A DNA stretch of 64,000 nt, from contig NZ_MRBK01000030.1 of the NCBI RefSeq assembly GCF_001969815.1, positions 1 to 64,000 of the forward strand, given 5' to 3'. Numbering within the stretch: the stretch's first letter is position 1; every line of letters begins with the position of its first letter. A program made the translations under genes and the position numbers. This DNA is from Bacillus swezeyi. GTDB lineage: Bacteria; Bacillota; Bacilli; Bacillales; Bacillaceae. Positions 17,224 through 25,671 of this stretch are shown one piece after another. Under the pieces are notes generated by a model that was not told the origin of the DNA, did not search any database, and saw only the letters and a program-made list of their open reading frames with translations.

Positions 17224-17461
17224 AAAAAAGCAATGAGAGAATTCCCTCATTGCTTTAACCAACAAAAATGCCGATGATCTTAAACAACGAGATAGCCCTC
17301 CAAGAAAATGATTTTCTTGACAGCCTCACATTTATTCAATGTAAAGCCAGCAGATAAAACGAATGGAATTTTTACCCGCTTCGGCGACGCTCCCCTTTCA
17401 GCTTTCTTCTTTGAAATCCATCTTTCTCCGAAAGCTTACTGTTGAAGTTCGCACCTCTATC
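17224..17461 (-). promoter_or_regulatory. Lysine riboswitch (L-box) with terminator, upstream of lysC
   Basis: The minus-strand leader contains conserved L-box blocks: GATAGAGGTGCG (17450-17461), GTCGCCGAAGC, GCTGGCTTTACA, and GGAGGGCTATCTCG, whose end (17287-17296) pairs with the first block as stem P1. A terminator hairpin (AGCAATGAGGGAATTCTCTCATTGCT then T6) at 17224-17256 follows. Lysine binding should favour the terminator and shut off lysC. Confidence 0.95.
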
Positions 17462-17531
17462 TTCACCATATCACACGATCTTATTATGAAATTAGTACAA
17501 ATTCTATCAGATTCTTTTTAAAAATTCAACA

Positions 17532-19304
17532 TTATTTTTTTAAAGCCTCCGCAATCAGCTGTGCGGTTTTCAACGGAATCCCGGCCTTGTGGATATCTTC
17601 AGCGCTCGCTTCCTGCATTTTTTTGACAGAACCGAAGTGTTTTAAAAGCAGCTTTTTCCGCTGCTCACCGACGCCCGGAATGCCGTCAAGCACCGATTGA
17701 AAAGCGCTTTTTCCCCTCAGCTGCCTGTGGAAGCTGATGGCAAACCGGTGCACTTCATCCTGAATGCGCTGAAGCAGATAAAATTCCTGGCTGTTCCGTT
17801 CAAGCTGAACGATCTCAAGCGGATCGCCGATCAAAAGGTTCGATGTTCTGTGCTTGTCATCTTTCACCAAACCGGCGACCGGGACATCGAGATTCAGCTC
17901 ATTTTCCAGCACATCGACGGCAGCGGAAACCTGGCCTTTACCTCCGTCGATCAAAATCAAGTCTGGAAGCGGCAGATTGTCTTTCAGCACCCTCGTATAT
18001 CTTCTTCTGATGACTTCGCGCATTGAACCGTAGTCGTCCGGTCCCGCTACTGTCTTGATCTTATATTTCCGGTACTCTTTTTTATGCGGCTTTCCATCGA
18101 GAAATACGACCATTGCCGATACAGGGGCCGTTCCTTGAATATTTGAATTATCAAATGCTTCAATTTTGTACGGCGTGTAGATGCCCAGCGCTGTGCCGAG
18201 CTTTTCAATCGCTCCGATCGTCCGCTCCTCATCCCGTTCGATGAGTGAAAACTTCTCTTTCAAAGCGAGCTTTGCGTTTTTATGGGCAAGGAGAAGCAGG
18301 TCTTTCTTCGCTCCCCTTTTCGGCTGGCGGACTTTTACGTCCAGGAGCTCCTCAATCATCTCTTTGTCAACGCTGTCCGGCACCAAAATTTCTTTTGGAA
18401 GGAAGTGATTGTTTTTCGAATAGAATTGACCCATGAATGTCAAAAATTCTTCATCCGCTTCCCTGTATAGAGGAAACAAGCTGACATCTCTTTCAATGAG
18501 CTTCCCTTGCCTGATAAAAAAGACCTGAATGCACATCCAGCCTTTGTCATACGAGTAAGCAAATACATCGCGGTCGAGCATATCGTTCATCGTCATTTTC
18601 TGCTTTTCCATCGTTGACTCGATATGGGCAATCTGATCGCGGTATTCCTTCGCTCTTTCAAACTGAAGATTTTCAGAAGCTTCGAGCATTTTGGCTTCAA
18701 GCTCTTTCTTGACTTCGTTGTAGCCGCCTTTTAAAAAGCGGGTGATTTCTTCGGTGAGCTGTCTGTTTGTCTCCTCAGATACATCATAGACGCATGGCGC
18801 CAGACATTGCCCGAGGTGATAGTACAGACAGACGCGGTCGGGCAGCTTTGCGCATTTTCTGAGCGGATACAGGCGATCTAGCAGCTTTTTCGTCTCCCTT
18901 GCGGCCTGGACGTTCGGATACGGGCCGAAATAGCGGCCTTTGTCTTTTTTGACATTCCGCGTGACGATCAGCTTCGGATGCCGCTCATTCGTGATTTTGA
19001 TAAACGGATAGCTTTTATCGTCTTTCAGCATCACATTATATTTAGGGTCATACTTTTTGATTAAATTCATTTCAAGAATCAGCGCTTCGATATTCGAGGA
19101 TGTGACAATGTATTCAAAGTCTTCGATTTCGCTGACAAGCCGCTGTGTTTTTGCATCATGGGAGCCGCTGAAATAGGAGCGGACCCGGTTTTTTAATATT
19201 TTTGCTTTCCCGACGTAGATCACGGTCTCCTGCCTGTCTTTCATCAAGTAGCAGCCCGGCTGATCAGGCAGAAGGGCAAGCTTTTCTTTGATTTTTTTGT
19301 TCAT
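17532..19304 (-). CDS. uvrC: Excinuclease ABC subunit C
   Basis: 590 residues. Makes both incisions beside DNA lesions marked by UvrA and UvrB. In order: N-terminal GIY-YIG nuclease ([10 protein letters not shown] to [18 protein letters not shown], residues 14-95), a UVR domain near 195-230, the RNase H-like endonuclease core ([20 protein letters not shown]) and C-terminal helix-hairpin-helix pairs ([13 protein letters not shown]). The start is ATG 19304 behind AAGGAAGG. An upstream in-frame start would add 11 residues without a site. Confidence 0.97.
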   Translation of the reverse strand: MNKKIKEKLALLPDQPGCYLMKDRQETVIYVGKAKILKNRVRSYFSGSHDAKTQRLVSEIEDFEYIVTSSNIEALILEMNLIKKYDPKYNVMLKDDKSYPFIKITNERHPKLIVTRNVKKDKGRYFGPYPNVQAARETKKLLDRLYPLRKCAKLPDRVCLYYHLGQCLAPCVYDVSEETNRQLTEEITRFLKGGYNEVKKELEAKMLEASENLQFERAKEYRDQIAHIESTMEKQKMTMNDMLDRDVFAYSYDKGWMCIQVFFIRQGKLIERDVSLFPLYREADEEFLTFMGQFYSKNNHFLPKEILVPDSVDKEMIEELLDVKVRQPKRGAKKDLLLLAHKNAKLALKEKFSLIERDEERTIGAIEKLGTALGIYTPYKIEAFDNSNIQGTAPVSAMVVFLDGKPHKKEYRKYKIKTVAGPDDYGSMREVIRRRYTRVLKDNLPLPDLILIDGGKGQVSAAVDVLENELNLDVPVAGLVKDDKHRTSNLLIGDPLEIVQLERNSQEFYLLQRIQDEVHRFAISFHRQLRGKSAFQSVLDGIPGVGEQRKKLLLKHFGSVKKMQEASAEDIHKAGIPLKTAQLIAEALKK

Positions 19305-19420
19305 CAAAAATCCTTCCTTGTTTCGGCGTTTTTCCATATTTACAGTTTACCATGACCGACCACATGTTCTCCACAATTGAAGGTGTCCCTTAGGCTATTA
19401 GAATACGCTGTTTTTGTAAG

Positions 19421-19447
19421 AAAAAAGCGATCCCTCTGGAATCGCCC
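19421..19447 (-). terminator. trxA terminator
   Basis: On the minus strand GGGCGATTCC and GGGATCGC form a stem with one wobble pair, followed by TTTTTT, 17 nt past the trxA stop. Confidence 0.8.
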
Positions 19448-19464
19448 TTTACCCGGTCTCTATT

Positions 19465-19779
19465 TTACAAATGCTTGTTGACTAGTTCTTCAAGCGCTTC
19501 TTTCGGTTTGAATCCGACAGATGTTTCAACCACTTCACCGTCTTTTAGTATGAGTAAAGTCGGGATGCTCATCACACCGTATTTGCCGGCAGTTTCTTGG
19601 TTTTCGTCAACATCAATTTTGACGATTTTCAATTTGTCTCCCATTTCTTGATCCAGCTCTTCTAGAACAGGCGCAATCATTTTGCAAGGTCCGCACCAAG
19701 GAGCCCAAAAGTCGGCAATAACTACGCCTTCGCTTGTTTCATTTGAAAATGTTTGATCAGTTGCTTTTACGATAGCCAT
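19465..19779 (-). CDS. trxA: Thioredoxin
   Basis: 104 residues. The redox-active WCGPCK is at residues 28-33 with the usual preceding FWAP and the cis-Pro loop MSIPTL. It reduces cytosolic disulfides and ribonucleotide reductase using TrxB. The start is ATG 19779 after a GGAGGAATG site. It stands as a single gene between uvrC and etfA, each side bounded by terminators. Confidence 0.98.
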   Translation of the reverse strand: MAIVKATDQTFSNETSEGVVIADFWAPWCGPCKMIAPVLEELDQEMGDKLKIVKIDVDENQETAGKYGVMSIPTLLILKDGEVVETSVGFKPKEALEELVNKHL

Positions 19780-19959
19780 TCTTTCATTCCTCCAATTGTG
19801 AAATTATGCTTTTTAGTATAGCATCTCCCTTTGGTTCACGCTAACATAATGCTTGAGTATACGTTTCCCTATCTTGCAGTGTTTTACACATCGAATGTAT
19901 CGCCCATGAGCAGGGCACATACCCCATTTTATTTGCTGCTCCAACTAAATGTGCCGATT

Positions 19960-19989
19960 AAAAAAGCCGGCGATCAGGCCGGCTTTTTT
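19960..19989 (-). terminator. Terminator of the lcfA-fadR-fadB-etfBA cluster
   Basis: A perfect stem AAAAAGCCGGC/GCCGGCTTTTT with a short ATCAG-type loop abuts the etfA stop at 19990 and has T runs on both strands. Confidence 0.9.
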
Positions 19990-20967
19990 TCAAGTGTTGA
20001 CACTCAGCTTTTTAAATTCTTCTGTCAGCAGCGGGACGACCTCAAACAAATCTCCGACGATGCCGTAGTCGGCAATTTTGAAAATGTCAGCTTCCGGATC
20101 TTTGTTAATGGCGACGATGATTTTGCTGTTTGACATCCCTGCGAGATGCTGAATCGCACCTGAAATGCCGCAGGCAATATAAAGTTCGGGTGTGACGACC
20201 TTTCCGGTCTGCCCGATTTGCAGCGAGTAGTCGCAGTAATCGGCATCACAAGCTCCCCTTGAAGCTCCTACTGCACCGCCGAGCACATCGGCAAGTTCCT
20301 GAAGCGGCTTGAATCCGTCTTCGCTTTTCACGCCGCGTCCTCCGGCAACGATGATTTTCGCTTCTGACAAGTCGACGCCTTCAGACGTTTTTTTGACGAC
20401 ATCCTTGATCACCGTTCTGATGTCCTGAATATCGACCTCGATCTTTTCCACCGTTCCAGTCCGTGTTTCATCTTTGGCAAGCGGTGCAATATTATTCGGT
20501 CTGATCGTTGCGAAAATCAGTTCATCTTCAGAGATGATCCGTTCGAACGCTTTTCCAGAGTAGATCGGTCTTGTAAACACAATATTTCCGCCTGTCACAC
20601 TGACATCGATCGCATCGGAAATCAACCCTGTTCCCAAACGGGCTGCCAGCTTTGGAGATAAGTCTTTTCCCATTGACGTATGTCCGAAAATGACTACATC
20701 CGGGCTTTCGCTTTCAAGTATCGGCAGAAATGCTTGGACGAAACCGTCAGATGTATAGTTTTTCAGAAGCGGGTCTTCGGCGGTCAGCACTTGATCGGCG
20801 CCATAATGAATCAGCTCAGCGGCCTTATTTGAAACGCTTTCACCGAAAAGGACTCCAATGACCTCTCCCCCTTCGGCAATCGTTTTTCCAGCGGCGATCG
20901 CTTCAAAAGTTACATTTCTTAATGAACCGTCCCGGCATTCTCCCAGTACGAAAACTTTTTTGCTCAT
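19990..20967 (-). CDS. etfA: Electron transfer flavoprotein alpha subunit
   Basis: 325 residues. With EtfB it carries electrons from acyl-CoA dehydrogenases to the respiratory chain. The C-terminal FAD-binding segment is clear: GGRGVKSEDGFKPLQELADVLGGAVGASRGACDADYC and GISGAIQHLAGM. The ATG at 20967 follows AGGGGGAAAAGG. Last gene of the fatty-acid degradation cluster. Confidence 0.97.
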   Translation of the reverse strand: MSKKVFVLGECRDGSLRNVTFEAIAAGKTIAEGGEVIGVLFGESVSNKAAELIHYGADQVLTAEDPLLKNYTSDGFVQAFLPILESESPDVVIFGHTSMGKDLSPKLAARLGTGLISDAIDVSVTGGNIVFTRPIYSGKAFERIISEDELIFATIRPNNIAPLAKDETRTGTVEKIEVDIQDIRTVIKDVVKKTSEGVDLSEAKIIVAGGRGVKSEDGFKPLQELADVLGGAVGASRGACDADYCDYSLQIGQTGKVVTPELYIACGISGAIQHLAGMSNSKIIVAINKDPEADIFKIADYGIVGDLFEVVPLLTEEFKKLSVNT

Positions 20968-21015
20968 ATCCTTTTCCCCCTGTATTTTAATGACCGTGTT
21001 GATTCTCCCCTTGCT

Positions 21016-21789
21016 TCAAATGACCTTTGCTTCGCTTCTCAGCAGTGAAACGAGGTCTGATGCCTGCTGTTCCGGCTCTCCTTCTAGGATTTTTCCGGCT
21101 TCTTTTTTCGGAGGCAGGAACCGCTCAATTGTTTTTGTTTTCGCGGCTACATCATCCTCGTCTATATCCAGATCGTCCAGCTCCAGTTCTTCAAGCGGCT
21201 TTTTCTTCGCCTTCATGATTCCCGGAAGAGAAGGGTAGCGGGGCTCATTTAATCCCTGCTGGGCGGTGGCGGCGATCGGCAGAACGGTTTGGATCACTTC
21301 AAGATCGCCTTCTGCATCTCGTTCCGCTTCAACATCTCTGCCGTCTACAGTCAGCTTTGTAATCGTTGTGATGCATGGAATGCCGAGCAGTTCAGCCAGA
21401 CGCGGCGCCACTTGTCCAGAGCCCCCGTCGATCGCCACATTGCCGCCGAGAATGATGTCGTATTCCCTGTCTTTTAAATAGTGGTAAAGAACGGATGAAG
21501 CCGTGTATTGATCAGCCTCTTCCAGATCGTCTTCGATATTGATCAAAACGGCTTTGTCGCACCCCATCGCAAGCGCCGTCCTGAGCTCTTTTTCAGATTC
21601 TTCTTCACCGACTGTGACAACCGTAATCTCTCCGCCGTGCTTCTCCTTTAATTGAAGCGCTTCTTCAATCGCGTATTCATCGTACGGATTGATGATGAAT
21701 TCCGCCCCGTCCGTGCTGATTTCCCCTTGTTCAATCTGAATTTTTTCCTCTGTGTCAAACGTGCGTTTCATCAAGACATATATGTTCAT
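21016..21789 (-). CDS. etfB: Electron transfer flavoprotein beta subunit
   Basis: 257 residues, equal to B. subtilis. Partner of EtfA; binds AMP. Typical stretches are MNIYVLMKRTFDTEEKI, NPYDEYAIEEALQLKEKHGGE and the LGGNVAIDGGSGQVAPRLAELLGIP signature. The start is ATG 21789 after AAAGGGGATG. An open frame continues 44 codons upstream into fadB, but without a ribosome binding site. It follows fadB by 31 nt. Confidence 0.97.
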   Translation of the reverse strand: MNIYVLMKRTFDTEEKIQIEQGEISTDGAEFIINPYDEYAIEEALQLKEKHGGEITVVTVGEEESEKELRTALAMGCDKAVLINIEDDLEEADQYTASSVLYHYLKDREYDIILGGNVAIDGGSGQVAPRLAELLGIPCITTITKLTVDGRDVEAERDAEGDLEVIQTVLPIAATAQQGLNEPRYPSLPGIMKAKKKPLEELELDDLDIDEDDVAAKTKTIERFLPPKKEAGKILEGEPEQQASDLVSLLRSEAKVI

Positions 21790-21820
21790 GTTCTTTTCAT
21801 CCCCTTTGTTTTCACGCTTG

Positions 21821-22597
21821 TTAATTCCCTTTAAAATGCGGCTTCCGCTTCTCAAGAAAGGCTTGAATCCCTTCCTTTGCATCTTCAGATTGGAACACTT
21901 CACCGAAGTGCTTGCCTTCAAGCTTCAGGCTGCCTTCATAAGAATAGACTTTACCGGAGTTCAAAAGCTCAATAACAAAGGCAAGTGTCTGCGGGCTTTT
22001 TTCCGCAAATTTATGAGCCAGCTCTTTTCCCTTCTGCAGCACTTGATCCTCATCCGCCGCCAAAATGGTGACAAGACCGTATTCAAAGGCTTCTTTTCCG
22101 GAGATCGGTTCAGATGTTCCGATCATCTCAAGAGCTTTAGCCGTCCCCACATATTTCGGAAGACGCTGTGTACCAGCAAAACCCGGAATGATGCCGAGGT
22201 TCAGTTCGGGAAGGCCGAGTTTTGCGTTTTCTTCGGCAATCCGGATGTGGCAAGCCATCGCCAGCTCAAGACCGCCTCCAAGAGCAGCCCCGTGGATGGC
22301 GGCAATGATCGGCTTTGGAAAAGACTCTACTTTTTCAAATATTTGCTGGCCTTTATCAGCGAGACCGGCATAATCAGATCCATCCATCAATGAAGTGAAT
22401 TCCTTAATATCTGCGCCCGCTGAAAAAAATCTCCCTTCTCCATGAATGACAATGCTTCTTACCTGCTGATCCTCGGCAAGCTCATCAAGGCAGGCCGAAA
22501 GATCTTCAAGGACTTGTGTTGAAAGCGCATTTGCCGGCGGATGCTGAATCGTGATGACAGCGACATGGCCGTCTTTGGATTTCCGTAATGTTCCCAC
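21821..22597 (-). CDS. fadB: Enoyl-CoA hydratase
   Basis: 258 residues of the crotonase family. Hydrates trans-2-enoyl-CoA in beta-oxidation. The oxyanion-hole segments are SAGADIKEF and HGAALGGGLELAMACHIRIAEENAKLGLPE with the catalytic Glu. The start is GTG at 22597 behind AGGAGGAATAAAC, only 2 nt after the fadR stop, so cotranscription and coupling are likely. B. subtilis YsiB/FadB has the same length. Confidence 0.95.
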   Translation of the reverse strand: MGTLRKSKDGHVAVITIQHPPANALSTQVLEDLSACLDELAEDQQVRSIVIHGEGRFFSAGADIKEFTSLMDGSDYAGLADKGQQIFEKVESFPKPIIAAIHGAALGGGLELAMACHIRIAEENAKLGLPELNLGIIPGFAGTQRLPKYVGTAKALEMIGTSEPISGKEAFEYGLVTILAADEDQVLQKGKELAHKFAEKSPQTLAFVIELLNSGKVYSYEGSLKLEGKHFGEVFQSEDAKEGIQAFLEKRKPHFKGN

Positions 22598-22599
22598 GT

Positions 22600-23199
22600 T
22601 TATTCCTCCTCTTTCTTCAGTTGGCTGAAACCATGTATCAGCAGTTCATGAATGCTGTCTGCCAGCTGAGGCAGATCATATTTTTGATCATTCATCACCC
22701 AGGTTGTCACCGTCTCGTCCACTGTGCCGAAAATCATCTGTTTCGCCAAGCGGACATCAAGCGCGCTTTTAAATTCCCCTGCTTCTTTTCCTTCTGTGAT
22801 GATGTCCTCCAAAATCGTTAAGTAGCCTTTGAGAATCTCATTGATTTTCAGCCGCAGCTCGCGGTGCGACTGCCTCAGCTCAAGCTGGGTCACAATCGCC
22901 AGATGCGGGTCGCTGCTAAGCAGTTCAAAGTGTTTTTTGATGAACAAAGAAAGCTTCTCTGTCGCTGAATTTTTCGCTTTCATTCCTTCGCTCATCTGCT
23001 CGATAAACTGGCCCATTTTCTCTTTAAACAGTGAAATCAGAATATCTTCTTTATTTTTGAAATAAAGATAAATGGTGCCGTCCGCCACGCCAGCCTGCTT
23101 GGCGATCTTTGAAACCTGTGCCTGATGGTATCCGTTTTCTGCAATCACAATGACAGCTGCATCGATAATCTGCATATACTTTGGTCGCTTCTGTTTCAA
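22600..23199 (-). CDS. fadR: TetR-family fatty-acid degradation repressor FadR
   Basis: 199 residues. The N-terminal helix-turn-helix is almost identical to B. subtilis FadR (KYMQIIDAAV, then VSKIAKQAGVADGTIYLYFKN). Long-chain acyl-CoA releases it from operators in the fad regulon. It is encoded within the cluster it should control, and a perfect palindromic operator lies 24 nt upstream, so autoregulation is likely. Confidence 0.96.
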   Translation of the reverse strand: MKQKRPKYMQIIDAAVIVIAENGYHQAQVSKIAKQAGVADGTIYLYFKNKEDILISLFKEKMGQFIEQMSEGMKAKNSATEKLSLFIKKHFELLSSDPHLAIVTQLELRQSHRELRLKINEILKGYLTILEDIITEGKEAGEFKSALDVRLAKQMIFGTVDETVTTWVMNDQKYDLPQLADSIHELLIHGFSQLKKEEE

Positions 23200-23222
23200 T
23201 TGGCTTCGTTCCTTTCAAGTTA

Positions 23223-23242
23223 ATGAATGAATACTCATTCAT
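23223..23242. promoter_or_regulatory. FadR operator
   Basis: A 20-bp near-palindrome, ATGAATGAAT followed by ACTCATTCAT, matches the FadR consensus TGAATGAATANTCATTCA. It lies 24 bp before the fadR ATG and 110 bp after the lcfA stop, implying a FadR-controlled promoter inside the cluster. Confidence 0.85.
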
Positions 23243-23351
23243 AGTTCAATCGTAAATAAAACAGCAGGCTTTGTCAAGGTTTGATCATGAAATTCCTTCG
23301 AAATAACCCTCATAAAAGCATGCCGCCAAAATCGACGGCAGACTTCGCTTT

Positions 23352-25031
23352 TCATACGTTTGCCTTTTCCTCATGGACAAGCGCCCTTCTTAAAATCTTG
23401 CCAACAGCCGTTTTCGGAAGTTCGTCTCTGAACTCATATACCTTCGGAACTTTATACGGAGCGAGACGGGACCTGGCATATTCGTCCAATTCCTTTTCCG
23501 TTATTGTAACATGGTCTTTTAAAACAACAAAGGCTTTAACGGTTTCTCCTCTGTATTCGTCGGGGATTCCTGCGACGACGGCCTCCTGGATGGCTTCATG
23601 CTCATAGAGAACCTCTTCGATTTCACGCGGATAGATGTTGTATCCGCCTGCGATGATCAAATCTTTTTTGCGGTCGACAATATAAAAGAAGCCGTCTTTA
23701 TCCATGTACCCGATATCTCCCGTGAAAAACCAGCCATCTTTGAGTACGGCCGCGGTTTCTTCATCATTGTTCCAATAACCTTTCATCACCTGGGGACCTT
23801 TTACGATAATTTCTCCGTGCTCGTAAGGCTCGAGAAAACCGCCAGTCTCCTCCGAATAGATGGCCGCATCTGTTCCCGGCCACGGGCAGCCGATGCTTCC
23901 CGCTTTATTCAGATCCCAAATGAAATTGGCATGGGTGACCGGTGATGTTTCCGATAGTCCGTATCCTTCGACAAGCTTTCCTCCCGTTACCTTTTCGAAC
24001 TGCTGTTTGACTTCGACAGGAAGCGCAGCAGACCCGCTTAAACAGCTTTTAACCGAAGACAGATCGTACTGATGCAGAGCGGGGTGATTCAATAGAGCGA
24101 TATAAATCGTGGGTGCCCCCGGAAATATGGTGGGCTTTTCTTTATCGATCGTTTTCAGTGCTGTACGCGCGTCAAACCTTGGCAGGAGGATCATTTCATA
24201 TCCTTGCCTGATCGTGAAGTTTAAAATGGCCGTCATCCCGTACACGTGGAAAAACGGAACGATACCGAGCACTTTTTCTTCTCCTTTTTTCAGTTGATAA
24301 AACCAGGCCGCGCACATCTCCATATTGGCTAATATGTTGCGGTGGGTAAGCATCACGCCTTTTGGAGTGCCTGTCGTACCACCGGTATACTGCAGGACGG
24401 CAATGTCATGAGCGGGATCAATCGCAATGCCGGGCGGATTATCCGGGACGGGCTGTTTCATGATCGTCCGAAAAAGGTGGGTCGTGTCATTTTCGGCTAT
24501 ATCAACCAACATCTGATTCTGCTTTTTTTGAGCCAGCGGATACAGCAGGTTTTTAGGAAATGGCAAATAATCTTTAATGCTTGTTGCGATGATGTGCCTA
24601 ACATTTGTCAGCGCTTTCATTTTATAAGCCGCTGGGTACAGCATATCGAGCGTAATGATGATTTCTGCTCCGCTGTCTTTGAGCAGATGTTCAAGCTCCC
24701 TTTCCGTGTAAAGAGGATTTGTCTGGACGACGATGCCTCCCGAGAAAAGAACCCCGTAATATGCGATGACCGCCTGAGGACAGTTCGGCAGCATGATCGA
24801 TACCCTGTCTCCTTTTTGAACGCCGAGAGACAATAAATAAACTGCCATTTTTAAGGCTTCCTCGTAAACCTGTTGATACGATCGCTTCTTTCCGAGAAAA
24901 TGAATCGCTGTTTTTTCAGAAAACTGTTGGGCGGATTGCTGCAGGATGGATTGGAGTGTTTGATCATGAAATTCTAGGTGATGAGGAATTTGTTCAGGAT
25001 AGTGAAGCAGCCATGGTTTTTCAGTCGGCAT
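23352..25031 (-). CDS. lcfA: Long-chain fatty acyl-CoA ligase
   Basis: 559 residues of the AMP-forming ligase family. Activates long-chain fatty acids with ATP and CoA. The P-loop-like YTGGTTGTPKGVMLTH is near residue 215, with GYGLSETSP and the hinge/C-terminal DRKKDLIIAGGYNIYPREIEE; the catalytic Lys is in PKTAVGKILRR. The ATG follows AAGGGGGGG. The next gene, fadR, begins 150 nt on, past the FadR operator. No equally good operator is visible upstream of lcfA itself. Confidence 0.96.
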   Translation of the reverse strand: MPTEKPWLLHYPEQIPHHLEFHDQTLQSILQQSAQQFSEKTAIHFLGKKRSYQQVYEEALKMAVYLLSLGVQKGDRVSIMLPNCPQAVIAYYGVLFSGGIVVQTNPLYTERELEHLLKDSGAEIIITLDMLYPAAYKMKALTNVRHIIATSIKDYLPFPKNLLYPLAQKKQNQMLVDIAENDTTHLFRTIMKQPVPDNPPGIAIDPAHDIAVLQYTGGTTGTPKGVMLTHRNILANMEMCAAWFYQLKKGEEKVLGIVPFFHVYGMTAILNFTIRQGYEMILLPRFDARTALKTIDKEKPTIFPGAPTIYIALLNHPALHQYDLSSVKSCLSGSAALPVEVKQQFEKVTGGKLVEGYGLSETSPVTHANFIWDLNKAGSIGCPWPGTDAAIYSEETGGFLEPYEHGEIIVKGPQVMKGYWNNDEETAAVLKDGWFFTGDIGYMDKDGFFYIVDRKKDLIIAGGYNIYPREIEEVLYEHEAIQEAVVAGIPDEYRGETVKAFVVLKDHVTITEKELDEYARSRLAPYKVPKVYEFRDELPKTAVGKILRRALVHEEKANV

Positions 25032-25112
25032 AAGACCCCCCCTTAAAACAAATATAGTCTTAATTTCAGTATATCAAAACAATATTCAGAAAGTAATGAT
25101 TTTTTCATCTTT

Positions 25113-25146
25113 AAAAATACCGCCTGGGAAACATGCCCCAGGCGGC
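25113..25146 (-). terminator. Terminator after yshE and the small membrane ORF
   Basis: A strong stem on the minus strand (CCGCCTGGG and CCCAGGCGG, small loop) followed by TATTTTTA, 8 nt past the stop of the 27-codon ORF. Confidence 0.9.
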
Positions 25147-25153
25147 GACTTGC

Positions 25154-25237
25154 TTACGTATAAAACACAATATAAATAAGGCCGATGATCACAAACACCC
25201 CTGCTGCACAGAACAGGATTTTCGCTAATTTCTCCAT
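25154..25237 (-). CDS. 27-residue single-span membrane peptide
   Basis: An ATG at 25237 with an AAAGGGG site 6 nt upstream opens a 27-codon frame: a short charged head (MEKLAK) and then one hydrophobic stretch of about 20 residues (ILFCAAGVFVIIGLIYIVFY). It begins 11 nt after the yshE stop and ends 8 nt before a strong terminator, so it is the last unit of the mutS2-yshE transcript. Small one-helix proteins often bind a larger membrane partner, and YshE is the obvious candidate. No family recognised; the function is inference. Confidence 0.65.
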   Translation of the reverse strand: MEKLAKILFCAAGVFVIIGLIYIVFYT

Positions 25238-25248
25238 GTTGATCCCCT

Positions 25249-25653
25249 TTAGATTCCGGAGGCCACGACAAATGACAGGCCGACAGAGATGACGAATGAG
25301 ATGAAACCGACGGCGCGGTTGTCATTTTCAATTTCCTTGTCAATTTTAAAGCGCGGCGTCAGAAATTCAAAAATGAAATAGCCGATCAAAAGCAATACAA
25401 AGCCGAATAATCCCCATCCCATCATTTGCAGCAGGGAATTATGCTGGCTGATCGATTTTTGCAGCACGTTGGCGATGCCTAAAATTTTTCCGCCCGTCGC
25501 CATCGCAACCGCCACGTTTCCTTTTTGAATCTCCTCCCAGTTTTTATAGGTGGTGACAAGCTCAAATACAGATAAGAATATCACCAGACAAAGTACGGAA
25601 ACGCTGTAATAGGCGGCAATTTCCACAAGGTCGTTTTCCCAAAACTCTTTCAT
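25249..25653 (-). CDS. yshE: DUF350 membrane protein YshE
   Basis: 134 residues, as in B. subtilis. Four predicted membrane helices (about 15-35, 50-70, 75-97 and 115-133). The DUF350 family has paired-helix repeats; its role is unknown, though relatives are linked to membrane stress. The ATG at 25653 lies 18 nt after the mutS2 stop with an AAGGGAG site. Followed by the small membrane ORF. Confidence 0.9.
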   Translation of the reverse strand: MKEFWENDLVEIAAYYSVSVLCLVIFLSVFELVTTYKNWEEIQKGNVAVAMATGGKILGIANVLQKSISQHNSLLQMMGWGLFGFVLLLIGYFIFEFLTPRFKIDKEIENDNRAVGFISFVISVGLSFVVASGI

Positions 25654-25671
25654 CCTTTTAGACTCCCTTTT

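Noticed and set aside
21789..21921. Longer EtfB starting inside fadB
   Set aside because: The extra 44 residues have no ribosome binding site and would overlap fadB; ATG 21789 has AAAGGGGATG and the family length.
25032..25110. FadR operator before lcfA
   Set aside because: Only a TGAATATT half resembles the consensus; the other half is missing.
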